From an uncultured Sterolibacterium sp. (GTDB lineage: Bacteria > Pseudomonadota > Gammaproteobacteria > Burkholderiales > Rhodocyclaceae): a stretch of DNA of 64,000 nt. The notes under the pieces are model-generated. The model searched no databases. It was not told where the DNA came from and saw only the letters and a program-made list of their open reading frames with translations. Below, one piece after another: positions 54,416 through 63,874 of the stretch. The stretch is taken from positions 1-64,000 of the forward strand of contig CAILCO010000120.1 in the NCBI GenBank assembly GCA_903832735.1, written 5' to 3'. Made by a program: the position numbers and the translations under genes. Positions within the stretch are counted from its first letter, which is position 1. Each line of letters opens with the position of its first letter.

Positions 54416-54538
54416 TACTGTTTTAGACTTAAAGATAGTATTTCGCCGTGGCATGAACGCAGCGATCGTTGCTCGCTGACCAAGCTTAACCAGGAGACGC
54501 GGGCGAGGGAGCAGTCTCGCCGACGAGGGATAGCTATC

Positions 54539-57500
54539 GTGAGACTTCCATTCAGCTTGGCCGAATCATTTCTCCCTGGCCCGAGTTCTCCCGCATTGCG
54601 CTTCAGCCTCACCTACTTGTTGCTCGGTGCCGCATGGTTCGCCTGTTCGCATCAATTGCGCGATCTGCTCGCCACCGGACAGGCGAACAGTACCCGGATC
54701 GACCTGCTCCTCGAAGCCGTCTTCGTCGGCGCCAGCGCACTGTCCCTGTTCGTGCGCAATAGCCGGCCAGTCCAGCACAGTCTGCCCCTGGGCGGTGCCG
54801 CTAAAGGCCGTGCCTGGATCGCCTCGCCGACTGTCGCAATGGGTCTGCTGCTCTTTCTGTTCGCGACCGCCAGCCTCGGCACAGGTTTGTACCTGTCGTT
54901 CAGGGATACCCTGGCGAGCAAGGCGAAGGAAAATCTGGAAGGCGCGGCCAGGCTCAAGGTAGCCCGGATCGAGACCTGGCTTGCCGATGCCCGCAACGAT
55001 ACGCTGCTTGCGCTCAACACGCCGGAATTCATCGCCGAACTCGGCCAATGGCAGGACAGCGGCAGGCGCGACGACGCGAGACGCGAGCGGCTATTGGCGC
55101 GCCTGCAGGCGCTGCAAAATGCCGGACATTTTCGCCACGTCGCCTTGTACGATGCGGCCGGTGCCCCGTTGCTGAGCACGGCGCTGGAGAGCCAGCGGCC
55201 ATTGCGCGGCAGCCTGGCGCAGGCAACCGCGCAAGGGGGCGAAGCGGTGCTGGAAGACTTCGCTGTCGACGATGCCGCAGGCGGGAGCGTCGTCAATGTC
55301 GGCTTTGTCATGCCGCTCAAGGCGGCTGCCGCCGGCCGCACCACGGCGCTGGCCCATGTCGCCCTGGATCCCGAGCGCCGGCTCTATCCGCAACTGCAGA
55401 ATTGGCCAGGCAGCAGTGCCAGCGCGGAAATCCTGCTGCTGCGCCGTGATCATGATGATTGGCTGATCCTCAACAGTTTGCGCCAGCGCAGCGATCCGCC
55501 GCTCAGCCTGCGCCTGCCGAGCGAGGCGCCCCGGCAGCTGGTGGCCAGGCTGCTCGGCGATCCGGGCAGCGGCGGTACCGGCTTCGATTACCGCAACCGG
55601 TCTTGCCTCGGCTACGCCCTGCAGGTGGCCGGGACTTCCTGGCAGGTGGTGGCCAAGGTCGATGAAGACGAGGTGTATGGCACGCTCAACGCCATCGCCA
55701 CGATCGCAGCGGCGCTCATCGCCATCAAACTCCTAGTGGTCGCGCTCTGGCTCAATGATCACTATCGTAGCCAAGCCGCGCGCTTGATGCTCTCCCAGCG
55801 CATCGAACTGCTGGTCAAGCATGCCAACGACAACATCATCCTGCTCGATGCCGGGAATCGCATCATCGACGTCAATGACCATTGCCTGCGCAGTTATGGC
55901 TATAGCCGGGCTGAGATGCTCGCCATGAACTGCACCAGCCTGCAGGCCGATGCGCGTGCCGGCGGCGATTCAATGGCTCCGCACCACGATCGCAGACGGG
56001 AAAACCGGCTGCCGCGCGGCAGCTACCACCGGCGCAAGGACGGCAGCGTCTTCCCCGTGGAAGTCAGCATGGTCACGGTGGATGTCGGCGGCGTCCTGTG
56101 CACCCAGCAGATCATCCGCGACATCAGCGAACAGGAACAGCGTAATGCCGATATCCTCAGTCTGTCCCGGCTCTCCGCCACGCTTTCCGCGGTCAGCCAG
56201 ATGGTCGCGCGCAGCAACGACATCGAGCAATTGTTCCGCACCGCATGCCGGGTCTGCGTCGAGCATGGCGGGCTGGTCATGGCCTGGATCGGCCTGGCCG
56301 ATCCGGATGGCGAGCATCTGCTGATCAACCATTGCTATGGCGACAGCTACGGCTACCTCGAGGGAACCAGGATCTGCACCCATCCGGATGCGCCGGAGGC
56401 ACAGAGCCCCGCGGGAATCGCATTTCTTCAACGGCGCAGCCAGATCAGCAACGACATCAGCAGCGATCCGGCCACGGCCCTGTGGCGAAATCAGGTTGCC
56501 GATTATGCCATTCGCGCCACGATTTCGCTGCCGATACTGCGCGACGGGGTCGCCGTCGGGGTGCTCTCGGCCTACAGCGACAAGGCAAATCTGTTCGACA
56601 CCGAGGTTGCGCAACTGCTCAAGGAAATTTCCAATGGCTTGTCCTTCGCGATGTGCCAATTCGCGGAACACGAAGCGAAACTCAAGATCGAAGCCGAACT
56701 CCGGCAAAGCGAAGAACTGCTCCACGAGGCCCAGGGCATCGCCAGGATCGGCCACTGGCAATACGATCTGGAGACGGAAGCCTGGTATTGGTCGCCGGAG
56801 ATGTACCGGTTGTTCGAGCGCGATCCGGCCTTGGGGCCGGCCGGGGTCGAGGAAATGGAAATCTACTATTCCCGGCGCAGCGCAAAACTGCTGCGTCACC
56901 AAACCCGCTATGCCATGGTCACCGGCAAGCGGATCGAACTGGAATTGCAGATTGCCCTGCCTGGCCAACGCGTCGGCCATCAGGCCGCCGTGCTGACGCC
57001 GGTCCGCGATGATCAGGGCAGGACGATCAAGTTACGTGGCACCTTCCAGGACATCACCGAGCGCAAGCTGAACGAACAGCGGATCGCCGACGCCAACAAG
57101 ACCATACGCGATTACGCCCGGGATCTCGAAGACTTGTACCAGAACGCCCCTTGTGGCTATCACTCGCTGGACAAGGCGGGTATCTTCCAGCGGATCAACG
57201 ACGAGGAACTGAAGTGGCTGGGTTACTCGCGGGACGAGGTCGTCGGCAAGAAGCATTTCCTCGATTTGCTGACGCCGGAATGCGCGCCGACATTTCACCA
57301 GACCTTTCCCCGGCCGATGAAATTCGGAGAAATTTACGATCTCGAAATGGAACTGGTCGGCAAGACAGGCAATATCGTTCCGGTGCTGCTGAGTGCCACA
57401 ACCATCCGCGACAGGGAAGGGGGCTTCATGATGACCCGCTCGACCTTGTTCAACATGACCGAGCGAAAGAAACTGGAAAAGGAGCGGGAAGAATACCTGC

Positions 57501-58156
57501 GGCGGCTCAGCGATCTGTCGCGTCGCCTGGTTTCCGCCCAGGAAAACGGCAGACGGATGCTGTCTGCCGCCCTGCATGACCAGACCAGCCCGAATCTGGC
57601 CGCCATCGACATCAACCTGAAAATGCTTTCCCAGCGCATGCCCCAGGAATGCCCGCTACATGAGGTCAACGAACTGCTGGCCGATACCAGCGCACTGCTC
57701 GAGGATACGACGATCAGGATTCGCGAAATCTGCGCCGAGCTGCGGCCTTCCCTGCTCGATTACGCCGGTCTGGTGCCGGCACTGGAAGGCTACCTGCAAC
57801 AGTACAGCCGCCGTACCGGCACCGCGGTGCACCTCAACTGCGCGTGCCAACCCGGCCGCCTCGGCACGGAGAAGGAAGCAATGCTGTTTCGCGTGGTCCA
57901 GGAAGCCGTGACCAATTGTGCCAAACATGCCCAGGCCAGCCTGATCGAAGTGGTGCTCAAGGAAGACGACGACGGAGCCATCGTCCTGAGCATCGTCGAT
58001 GACGGCCTCGGCTTCGATCCTGAATTGATCGGCAGGGACGGCGGCAGCGCCGGCCAGGGCGTCCTCAACATGAGGGAAATCAGCGAGTATATCGGGGGCA
58101 TGTTTTCCCTCGATTCCACGCTCGGCAAGGGCACCTCGGTAAGTGTTGCGCTGTGA
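54539..58156 (+). CDS. Membrane sensor histidine kinase with PAS and GAF domains, NarX/DegS type
   Basis: A 1205-residue kinase. Two hydrophobic stretches (about 18-40 and 52-70) and a helix at about 95-118 precede an extracytoplasmic sensor of about 260 residues, closed by a helix at about 385-406. A PAS follows (HANDNIILLDAGNRIIDVND, about 425-530), a GAF-like domain (about 555-705), two further PAS domains (about 720-840 and 860-975) and a HisKA_3 core: MLSAALHDQTSPNLAAIDINL, FRVVQEAVTNCAKHAQAS, DDGLGFD and GQGVLNMREISEYIGG. The GTG at 54539 is chosen because GAGGGA lies 8 bases upstream and the earlier open frame overlaps the regulator gene. Its likely partner is the regulator at 58313. 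Confidence 0.85.
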   Translation: MRLPFSLAESFLPGPSSPALRFSLTYLLLGAAWFACSHQLRDLLATGQANSTRIDLLLEAVFVGASALSLFVRNSRPVQHSLPLGGAAKGRAWIASPTVAMGLLLFLFATASLGTGLYLSFRDTLASKAKENLEGAARLKVARIETWLADARNDTLLALNTPEFIAELGQWQDSGRRDDARRERLLARLQALQNAGHFRHVALYDAAGAPLLSTALESQRPLRGSLAQATAQGGEAVLEDFAVDDAAGGSVVNVGFVMPLKAAAAGRTTALAHVALDPERRLYPQLQNWPGSSASAEILLLRRDHDDWLILNSLRQRSDPPLSLRLPSEAPRQLVARLLGDPGSGGTGFDYRNRSCLGYALQVAGTSWQVVAKVDEDEVYGTLNAIATIAAALIAIKLLVVALWLNDHYRSQAARLMLSQRIELLVKHANDNIILLDAGNRIIDVNDHCLRSYGYSRAEMLAMNCTSLQADARAGGDSMAPHHDRRRENRLPRGSYHRRKDGSVFPVEVSMVTVDVGGVLCTQQIIRDISEQEQRNADILSLSRLSATLSAVSQMVARSNDIEQLFRTACRVCVEHGGLVMAWIGLADPDGEHLLINHCYGDSYGYLEGTRICTHPDAPEAQSPAGIAFLQRRSQISNDISSDPATALWRNQVADYAIRATISLPILRDGVAVGVLSAYSDKANLFDTEVAQLLKEISNGLSFAMCQFAEHEAKLKIEAELRQSEELLHEAQGIARIGHWQYDLETEAWYWSPEMYRLFERDPALGPAGVEEMEIYYSRRSAKLLRHQTRYAMVTGKRIELELQIALPGQRVGHQAAVLTPVRDDQGRTIKLRGTFQDITERKLNEQRIADANKTIRDYARDLEDLYQNAPCGYHSLDKAGIFQRINDEELKWLGYSRDEVVGKKHFLDLLTPECAPTFHQTFPRPMKFGEIYDLEMELVGKTGNIVPVLLSATTIRDREGGFMMTRSTLFNMTERKKLEKEREEYLRRLSDLSRRLVSAQENGRRMLSAALHDQTSPNLAAIDINLKMLSQRMPQECPLHEVNELLADTSALLEDTTIRIREICAELRPSLLDYAGLVPALEGYLQQYSRRTGTAVHLNCACQPGRLGTEKEAMLFRVVQEAVTNCAKHAQASLIEVVLKEDDDGAIVLSIVDDGLGFDPELIGRDGGSAGQGVLNMREISEYIGGMFSLDSTLGKGTSVSVAL

Positions 58157-58199
58157 CGAATTATGCTGTAGATTTTTTTCACCTAAAGATTCATCGGCC

Positions 58200-58235
58200 C
58201 CCTTGCCGGGGTTTGCGCAAGGGTTTGTGTGATTT
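58200..58235 (+). terminator. Hairpin after the large kinase gene
   Basis: CCCTTGC (58200-58206) pairs with GCAAGGG (58217-58223), loop 10 bases, followed by TTTGTGTGATTTG. It lies about 45 bases after the kinase stop. It may end or attenuate transcription before the downstream regulator, which then needs its own promoter or readthrough. Confidence 0.55.
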
Positions 58236-58312
58236 GTCTGAAGATTGAGCCTTAGTTTGCGCCCTAGTCAACGAAGCTGCTACCGGACGGCTATCGCCGA
58301 AGGAGAAGAACC

Positions 58313-58960
58313 ATGAAAGTACGCGTGCTGCTTGCCGACGATCACCAGATTTTTGCCGAGTCCCTGCGCCTGATGCTCGAAATGGACACGGATATCGAGG
58401 TTCTGGGGATAGCCAACAATGGGCTTGATCTGTTCAAACTCGCCAAGGAACTCAAACCCGATATCGTCTGCATGGATGTCGGCATGCCGGGCATGAACGG
58501 CATCGAGACGACGCGGCGGCTGACCGCGTCCTGCCCGGAATTGAGGGTGATCGCGCTTTCCGCCTATTCGGAACGCCAGTATGTGCTCGATATGCTCGAT
58601 GCGGGCGCATACGGCTATGTCACCAAGTCCGAAGCCGCCGACGAATTGCAGCGCGCCATCCGGACGATCCGCCAGGGCCGGAAATATTTGTGCGCCGAAG
58701 TCGCCTCCACCCTGACCGATTCCCTGATTGCGCGCAATGACCGGGTGGCCATTTCGGCCGCGCCGCGCTTGGGCGCAAGGGAACGCCAGGTGCTCCAGTT
58801 GATCGCCGAGGGATCGACGTCGGCCGAGATTGCCGGCAATCTGCATATCGCTTATGCCACGGTCGAAGTGCATCGTCGCAACATCATGCGCAAACTGGAT
58901 CTGCATGGCGTGGCTTCCCTCACCAAGTACGCCATACGCGAAGGTATTACCTGCAGTTGA
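58313..58960 (+). CDS. NarL/FixJ-type response regulator
   Basis: A 215-residue regulator: receiver (VLLADDHQIFAESLRLMLE; Asp in IVCMDVGMPGMNG; GYVTKSEAADELQRAIRTI) and LuxR-type HTH (LGARERQVLQLIAEGSTSAEIAGNLHIAYATVEVHRRNIMRKLDL). GAAGGAGAAG 5 bases before the ATG is a strong ribosome site. It is placed as the partner of the large kinase just upstream. Confidence 0.9.
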   Translation: MKVRVLLADDHQIFAESLRLMLEMDTDIEVLGIANNGLDLFKLAKELKPDIVCMDVGMPGMNGIETTRRLTASCPELRVIALSAYSERQYVLDMLDAGAYGYVTKSEAADELQRAIRTIRQGRKYLCAEVASTLTDSLIARNDRVAISAAPRLGARERQVLQLIAEGSTSAEIAGNLHIAYATVEVHRRNIMRKLDLHGVASLTKYAIREGITCS

Positions 58961-58964
58961 TGCC

Positions 58965-59175
58965 AGCAGGCTGTCGGGCTTTCCCAGTGGATGCGTGGAA
59001 AGTCTCGTGTTTCGGCGTCGCCGAAACTGCACACGGGGTCATGAACCCTTCCTCGTCATCGCGAGCGCAGCGCGGCGATCCAGTTCTTTGGTATTGTTAC
59101 CATGGATCGCCACGGCCTTCGGCCTCGCGATGACGGAGGCGGAGGGCGGGTTCATCGACAGCCCGACAGGCTGCC
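58965..59175. repeat. Nested inverted-repeat element containing REP copy 2
   Basis: Outer arms AGCAGGCTGTCGGGCT (58965-58980) and AGCCCGACAGGCTGCC (59160-59175) match in 14 of 16 positions as an inverted repeat. Inside, 59054-59136 is the second copy of the REP-like palindrome seen at 43989 (CGTCATCGCGAGC ... CCTCGCGATGACG). The element fills the gap between the converging regulator and spoVR genes and could stop transcription from both sides. It has no coding capacity; it could be a MITE or a REP cluster. Confidence 0.65.
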
Positions 59176-59182
59176 AGGGCGG

Positions 59183-60652
59183 CTAGGCCGCTTGCTCGAC
59201 CTCGTAGATTTCTTCGATATTCACGGCAAAGCCCCACAAGCGCGTCAAATGCTTGAGGGTTTCGCTCGCTTCGTTCTCGGCGACCGGGCGCCCGCGGAAG
59301 ATACGATGCTGCAAGCTCAGCGAGCGGTCGCCGTCCTGCTCATAGCCCACGACCTGGATATCCGGCAGCCTGGCGTCGCGTGTCAGCTGCTCGGCCAGCA
59401 GGTGGCGCACCCGGCGGTAGCCCGCGTCGTCATGGATGCTGTCGATTTCGAGTTTCTCCTTGCGCTGATGGTCGGCAACGGCGAACAGGCGGAATTCACG
59501 AATGACACGCGGGCTCAGGTACTGGGCAATAAAGGATTCATCCTTGAAATTGCGCATGGCGAAATCGAGCGACTTCAGCCAGTCGCTACCGGCAAGTTTC
59601 GGGAACCAATGGCGATCCTCGTCGCTGGGTCGTTCGCAGATCCGCCTGATGTCGCGCATCATGGCAAAACCGAGTGCGTAAGGATTGATGCCGCTGTAGC
59701 CGCGCTCGTCGAATCCGGGCTGATAGATGGCATTGCTGTGGCTATGCATGAATTCCAGCATGAAGCCGTCGTTGACCAGGCCCTTTTCGTAAAGGCGGTT
59801 CACCAGCGTGTAATGCCAGAATGTCGCCCAGCCTTCGTTCATCACCTTGGTCTGGCTCTGGGGATAGAAGTACTGGGCGAGCTTCCTGACGATGCGCACC
59901 AGCTCGCGCTGCCATGGACCGAGTTTGGGCGAATGTTTTTCGATGAAGTAGAGGATGTTCTCTTCCGGCTCTGCCGGGTAGCGGGCTACCCTGGAGGCGC
60001 CCGCCGCATCCGTAGTCCGCGGCAGGGTACGCCACAGGTCGTTGAATTGCCTGCGCTGCTCTTCCTCCCGCTGCCTGGCGCGCGACGCTTCATCGCGCAG
60101 CGACAAGGGCGCAGGACGCTTGTAGCGATCGACGCCCTGGTGCATCAGGGCATGACAGGAATCGAGCACCTCTTCCACCGCTTCGATGCCGTGGCGCTCC
60201 TCGCACTCCATCACGTAGCGGCGGGCGAAGACCAGATAGTCGAGGATGCCGTCGGCGCAGGTCCACTGGCGGAACAGGTAGTTGCCCTTGAAGAACGAAT
60301 TGTGACCGTAGCAGGCGTGAGCGATGACCAGTGCCTGCATCATCATGGAATTCTCTTCCATCAGGTAGGCGATGCACGGATCCGAATTGATCACGATCTC
60401 GTAGGCCAGCCCCTGCATGCCGCTGCGGTAGGCGCGCTCGTTGCGGATGAATTCCTTGCCATAGCTCCAGTGCGGGTAGCCTACCGGCAAGCCGTTCGAG
60501 GCATAGGCATCGAGCATCTGCTCGGAGGTGATGATCTCGATCTGATTGGCATAGATGTCGAGTCCATACTCCTCCGCAACTGTGGCAATTGCCCTGTCGT
60601 AGCGTTCGATCAGCTCGAAATCCCAGTCGCTGCCGGTCGAGATCGGGTTCAT
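59183..60652 (-). CDS. SpoVR family protein (YcgB-like)
   Basis: A 489-residue soluble protein with SpoVR hallmarks: the His-rich QALVIAHACYGHNSFFKGNYLF, EGWATFWHYTLVNRLYEKG, FMLEFMHSHSNAIYQPGF, GINPYALGFAMMRDI and LRLF-type C-terminal sheet segments. The biochemical role is not established; in Proteobacteria it is encoded with yeaH and prkA and induced by starvation. It overlaps the yeaH stop by 4 bp. Confidence 0.92.
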   Translation of the reverse strand: MNPISTGSDWDFELIERYDRAIATVAEEYGLDIYANQIEIITSEQMLDAYASNGLPVGYPHWSYGKEFIRNERAYRSGMQGLAYEIVINSDPCIAYLMEENSMMMQALVIAHACYGHNSFFKGNYLFRQWTCADGILDYLVFARRYVMECEERHGIEAVEEVLDSCHALMHQGVDRYKRPAPLSLRDEASRARQREEEQRRQFNDLWRTLPRTTDAAGASRVARYPAEPEENILYFIEKHSPKLGPWQRELVRIVRKLAQYFYPQSQTKVMNEGWATFWHYTLVNRLYEKGLVNDGFMLEFMHSHSNAIYQPGFDERGYSGINPYALGFAMMRDIRRICERPSDEDRHWFPKLAGSDWLKSLDFAMRNFKDESFIAQYLSPRVIREFRLFAVADHQRKEKLEIDSIHDDAGYRRVRHLLAEQLTRDARLPDIQVVGYEQDGDRSLSLQHRIFRGRPVAENEASETLKHLTRLWGFAVNIEEIYEVEQAA

Positions 60653-61920
60653 GCGCTAGCCTCCTTGCGAAACAGTTCGCGAAACACCGGATAGATTTCG
60701 CTGCGTTCGCGAATCCGCTTCATGGCGAAGTTTTCCTGGCCCCGCCCGGCCTGTTCGTACTCCATCCACAGGGTGCTGGGTCGCTGCTCGGCACTATCGG
60801 GAATCTCGACATAGGCGAAGTAGCGTGCCAGCGGCAGCAGCGCTTCGCTGAGCAGGCGGCCGCTGCGGCTGACATCGGCGCCGAAGGCGTCGCCGTCGGA
60901 AGCTTGCGCGGCGTAGATGTTCCAGCCCGACACGGGATAGCGTTCGGCGCAGATGGTCTGCATCAATTCGAGGGCGCCATAGACGATGGTGCCGCCACTC
61001 TTGGTATCGTGAAAGAAGGTCTGCTCATCGACCTCCTCGGCGTCGTCGGTGTGGCGTATGAAGACCAGATCGACCTGCTCGTACTTGCGCGAGAGGAACA
61101 GATAGAGCAAGGTGAAGAAACGCTTGGCCAGGTCCTTTTTGGACCAGTCCATCGAGGCCGAGACATCCATCAGGCAGAACATCACCGCGCGCGCCTGGGG
61201 CTGCGGTACGCTGATCCGGTTGCGGTAGCGCAGGTCGATTTCGTCGATGAAGGGCAAACGAGCGAGATAGGCCTCGAGCTCCGAGACTTCCTGCCCGAGC
61301 GCGGCGACCACCGCCGCATCGGCTCCTTCCGCCGCGGCGCGACTGTGCTGTTCGCGCGCCAGTTCCAGGCAATCCCTGGCCGGCGCGCCCAGTGCGATGC
61401 GCCGGCCCAGAGAGGTTCTCAGGGTGCGCACGACGCAGAGGTTGCAGGGCGGCCCGGAACTGACGTAGCCCGCGCATTTCGGCTTGCTTCGCGTCACGTT
61501 GCCCAGATGGTTGGCAATCAGGCGCGGCAACTCCAGGCCATCGAAGAAGATCGCGAGGAATTCATCACGGGACAGGGTAAAAGTGAAATCATCCTCGGCT
61601 CCGCCGCGACCTGGTTCGCCCTCGGCACCGCCTCCTGAACCGCTGTTGGGCCGGTCGATCTGGTCGCCCCTGGCGAACTGGCGATTGCCGGGATGGACGA
61701 TCTCCCAGTCGCCGCCCTTGTCGTGGCGAAAGCTCGGCTCGGAGACATCCTTGGCCGGCACGTTGACGTCGCAACCCTGATCCATGTCGGTGATCGAGCG
61801 CGTGCTGATCTGCTCTTGCACGGCATGGCGGATGTGATGCTTGTAGCGGCGCAGAAAACGTTCGCGGTTGACCGCGCTTTTGTTGGGACTGTTCAAGCGC
61901 CGATCGATCAGTTGCAACAT
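60649..61920 (-). CDS. YeaH/DUF444 family protein, von Willebrand-like domain
   Basis: A 423-residue soluble protein: DRRLNSPNKSAVNRERFLRRYKHHIRHAV at the start, a Gly-rich linker (about 92-110), CxxC-like pairs in PPCNLCVVRTLRT, and a C-terminal VWA-like fold with the MIDAS start FCLMDVSASMDWSKKDLAKRFF. The ATG at 61920 is preferred to the TTG six bases earlier, since GGAG lies 6 bases before it. Middle gene of the prkA-yeaH-spoVR operon. Confidence 0.9.
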   Translation of the reverse strand: MLQLIDRRLNSPNKSAVNRERFLRRYKHHIRHAVQEQISTRSITDMDQGCDVNVPAKDVSEPSFRHDKGGDWEIVHPGNRQFARGDQIDRPNSGSGGGAEGEPGRGGAEDDFTFTLSRDEFLAIFFDGLELPRLIANHLGNVTRSKPKCAGYVSSGPPCNLCVVRTLRTSLGRRIALGAPARDCLELAREQHSRAAAEGADAAVVAALGQEVSELEAYLARLPFIDEIDLRYRNRISVPQPQARAVMFCLMDVSASMDWSKKDLAKRFFTLLYLFLSRKYEQVDLVFIRHTDDAEEVDEQTFFHDTKSGGTIVYGALELMQTICAERYPVSGWNIYAAQASDGDAFGADVSRSGRLLSEALLPLARYFAYVEIPDSAEQRPSTLWMEYEQAGRGQENFAMKRIRERSEIYPVFRELFRKEASA

Positions 61921-61948
61921 GGCCAACTCCTTGACTGGCGACAGTTAC

Positions 61949-63874
61949 TTACGAGGACTTACGCACCCGCAGGTACCACTCCGAAAGCAGCCGGACCTGT
62001 CTCTCCGTATAACCCTTGCCGACCATGCGATCGACGAAGTTCTGGTGCTTGTGCTGGTCATCCGCAGATGCCTTGGCGTTGAACGAGATCACCGGCAGCA
62101 GGTCTTCGGTGTTCGAGAACATTTTCTTTTCGATCACTTCGCGCAGCTTCTCGTAACTGTTCCACGCAGGATTCTTGCCGCCATGGCTGGCTCGGGCGCG
62201 CAACACGAAATTGACGATCTCGTTGCGGAAGTCCTTGGGATTGGCGATTCCCGCGGGTTTCTCGATCTTCTCCAGTTCGCTGTTGAGCGCCGCGCGGCTG
62301 AATATCTCGCCGGTGTCGGGATCGCGGAACTCCTCGTCCTGCATCCAGCAATCGGCGTAAATGACATAGCGGTCGAAGATATTCTGGCCATACTCGGAAT
62401 AGGATTCGAGATAAGCGGTCTGAATCTCCTTGCCGATGAATTCGGCGTAGCGCGGCGCCAGTTGTCCCTTGATGAATTCCTGGTAACGCCGCGCGACTTC
62501 CTCGGGCAGGTCCTCGCGGGCGATTTTCTGTTCCAGCACATACATCAGATGAACCGGATTGGCGGCGATCTCAGCCTGGTCGTTGTTGAACACGCTGGAG
62601 AGGATCTTGTAGGCAAAACGCGTCGAGACGCCGCTCATGCCTTCGTCGCTGCCGGCATATTCGCGGTATTCCTGCAGCGACTTGGCCTTGGTGTCGGTGT
62701 CCTTGAGGCTCTCACCGTCGTAGACGCGCATCTTTGAAAACAGGCTGGAATTCTCCGGTTCCTTGAGTCGCGTGAGCACCGAGAACTGCGCCATCATTTC
62801 CAGCGTGCCCGGTGCGCAGGGCGCCGCCGCGAGTGAACTCGAGCGCAGCAGCTTCTGATAGATATTCACCTCCTCCGAAACCTGCAGGCAGTAGGGCACC
62901 TTGACGATGTAGATGCGGTCCAGGAATGCCTCGTTGTGCTTGTTGTTGCGGAAGGTCTGCCATTCGGATTCATTGGAATGCGCGAGGATCACGCCGTTGA
63001 AGGGAATCGCCGAGAAGCCTTCGGTGCCCTTGAAGTTGCCTTCCTGGGTGGCCGTGAGCAGGGGATGGAGCATCTTGATCGGCGCCTTGAACATCTCCAC
63101 GAATTCGAGCAATCCCTGGTTGGCGAGGCAGAGTCCGCCGGAATAGTTGTAGGCATCGGGATCGCTTTGCGAATAGCGGTCAAGCTTGCGAATGTCCACC
63201 TTGCCGACCAGGGTGGAAATGTCCTGGTTATTCTCGTCGCCCGGTTCGGTCTTGGAGATGGCAACCTGGCGCAGCACCGATGGCTGCACCCGGACGACGG
63301 TGAATTGGGAAATATCCCCGGAGAATTCCTGCAGCCGCTTGATCGCCCACGGCGACATGATCCCGTTGAGGTAGCGGGGCGCAATGCCGTAATCGGCTTC
63401 GAGCACTTCTGCATACTGCTCGGGCGCAAACAGCGACAATGGCGACTCATTCACCGGCGAGCCCTTGAGTGCGTAGATCGGCTTGAGCTCCATCAGGCTT
63501 TTCAGACGTTCGGCGATCGACGACTTCCCGCCGCCGACCGGGCCGAGCAGATACAGGATCTGCTTGCGTTCCTCCAGTCCCTGGGCAGCGTGCCTGAAGA
63601 ACGCCACGATCTGCGCAATCACATCCTCCATGCCGTAGAACTCGCGGAATGCGGGGTAGCGCTTGATCACGCGATTGCCGAAGATCCGAGACAGCCGCGG
63701 ATCGTTGCGGCTGTCGATGATTTCCGGTTCTCCGATCGCGGCGAGCATCCGTTCCGCCGGGGTTGCGTAGGTTTCGGGTTGGCTCTTGCATTTCGCCAGA
63801 TATTGCAGCAGCGTCAGTTCTTCATCCTTCACCGCCGCATATTGGGTTTTGTAGCCTTCGATCAAAGACAACAT
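61949..63874 (-). CDS. prkA: PrkA-type serine protein kinase / AAA+ protein
   Basis: A 641-residue protein: N-terminal AAA+ part with Walker A LGPVGGGKSSIAERLK, the long central segment with GVILAHSNESEWQTFRNN, and the C-terminal PrkA-specific kinase-like domain (YVLEQKIAREDLPEEVARRYQEFIKGQLAPRY, NFVLRARASHGGKNPAW). PrkA/YeaG is a starvation- and nitrogen-stress-induced kinase or protease-like ATPase. The ATG at 63874 has GAGG about 8 bases upstream; the open frame further upstream has no family sequence. First gene of the leftward operon. Confidence 0.92.
   Translation of the reverse strand: MLSLIEGYKTQYAAVKDEELTLLQYLAKCKSQPETYATPAERMLAAIGEPEIIDSRNDPRLSRIFGNRVIKRYPAFREFYGMEDVIAQIVAFFRHAAQGLEERKQILYLLGPVGGGKSSIAERLKSLMELKPIYALKGSPVNESPLSLFAPEQYAEVLEADYGIAPRYLNGIMSPWAIKRLQEFSGDISQFTVVRVQPSVLRQVAISKTEPGDENNQDISTLVGKVDIRKLDRYSQSDPDAYNYSGGLCLANQGLLEFVEMFKAPIKMLHPLLTATQEGNFKGTEGFSAIPFNGVILAHSNESEWQTFRNNKHNEAFLDRIYIVKVPYCLQVSEEVNIYQKLLRSSSLAAAPCAPGTLEMMAQFSVLTRLKEPENSSLFSKMRVYDGESLKDTDTKAKSLQEYREYAGSDEGMSGVSTRFAYKILSSVFNNDQAEIAANPVHLMYVLEQKIAREDLPEEVARRYQEFIKGQLAPRYAEFIGKEIQTAYLESYSEYGQNIFDRYVIYADCWMQDEEFRDPDTGEIFSRAALNSELEKIEKPAGIANPKDFRNEIVNFVLRARASHGGKNPAWNSYEKLREVIEKKMFSNTEDLLPVISFNAKASADDQHKHQNFVDRMVGKGYTERQVRLLSEWYLRVRKSS

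Noticed and set aside
58258-58300. Possible further copy of the bipartite motif before the second NarL-type regulator
   Set aside because: CTAGTCAACGAA and CGGCTATCG can be aligned only with a 12-base spacer and an inserted base, so it is not counted.
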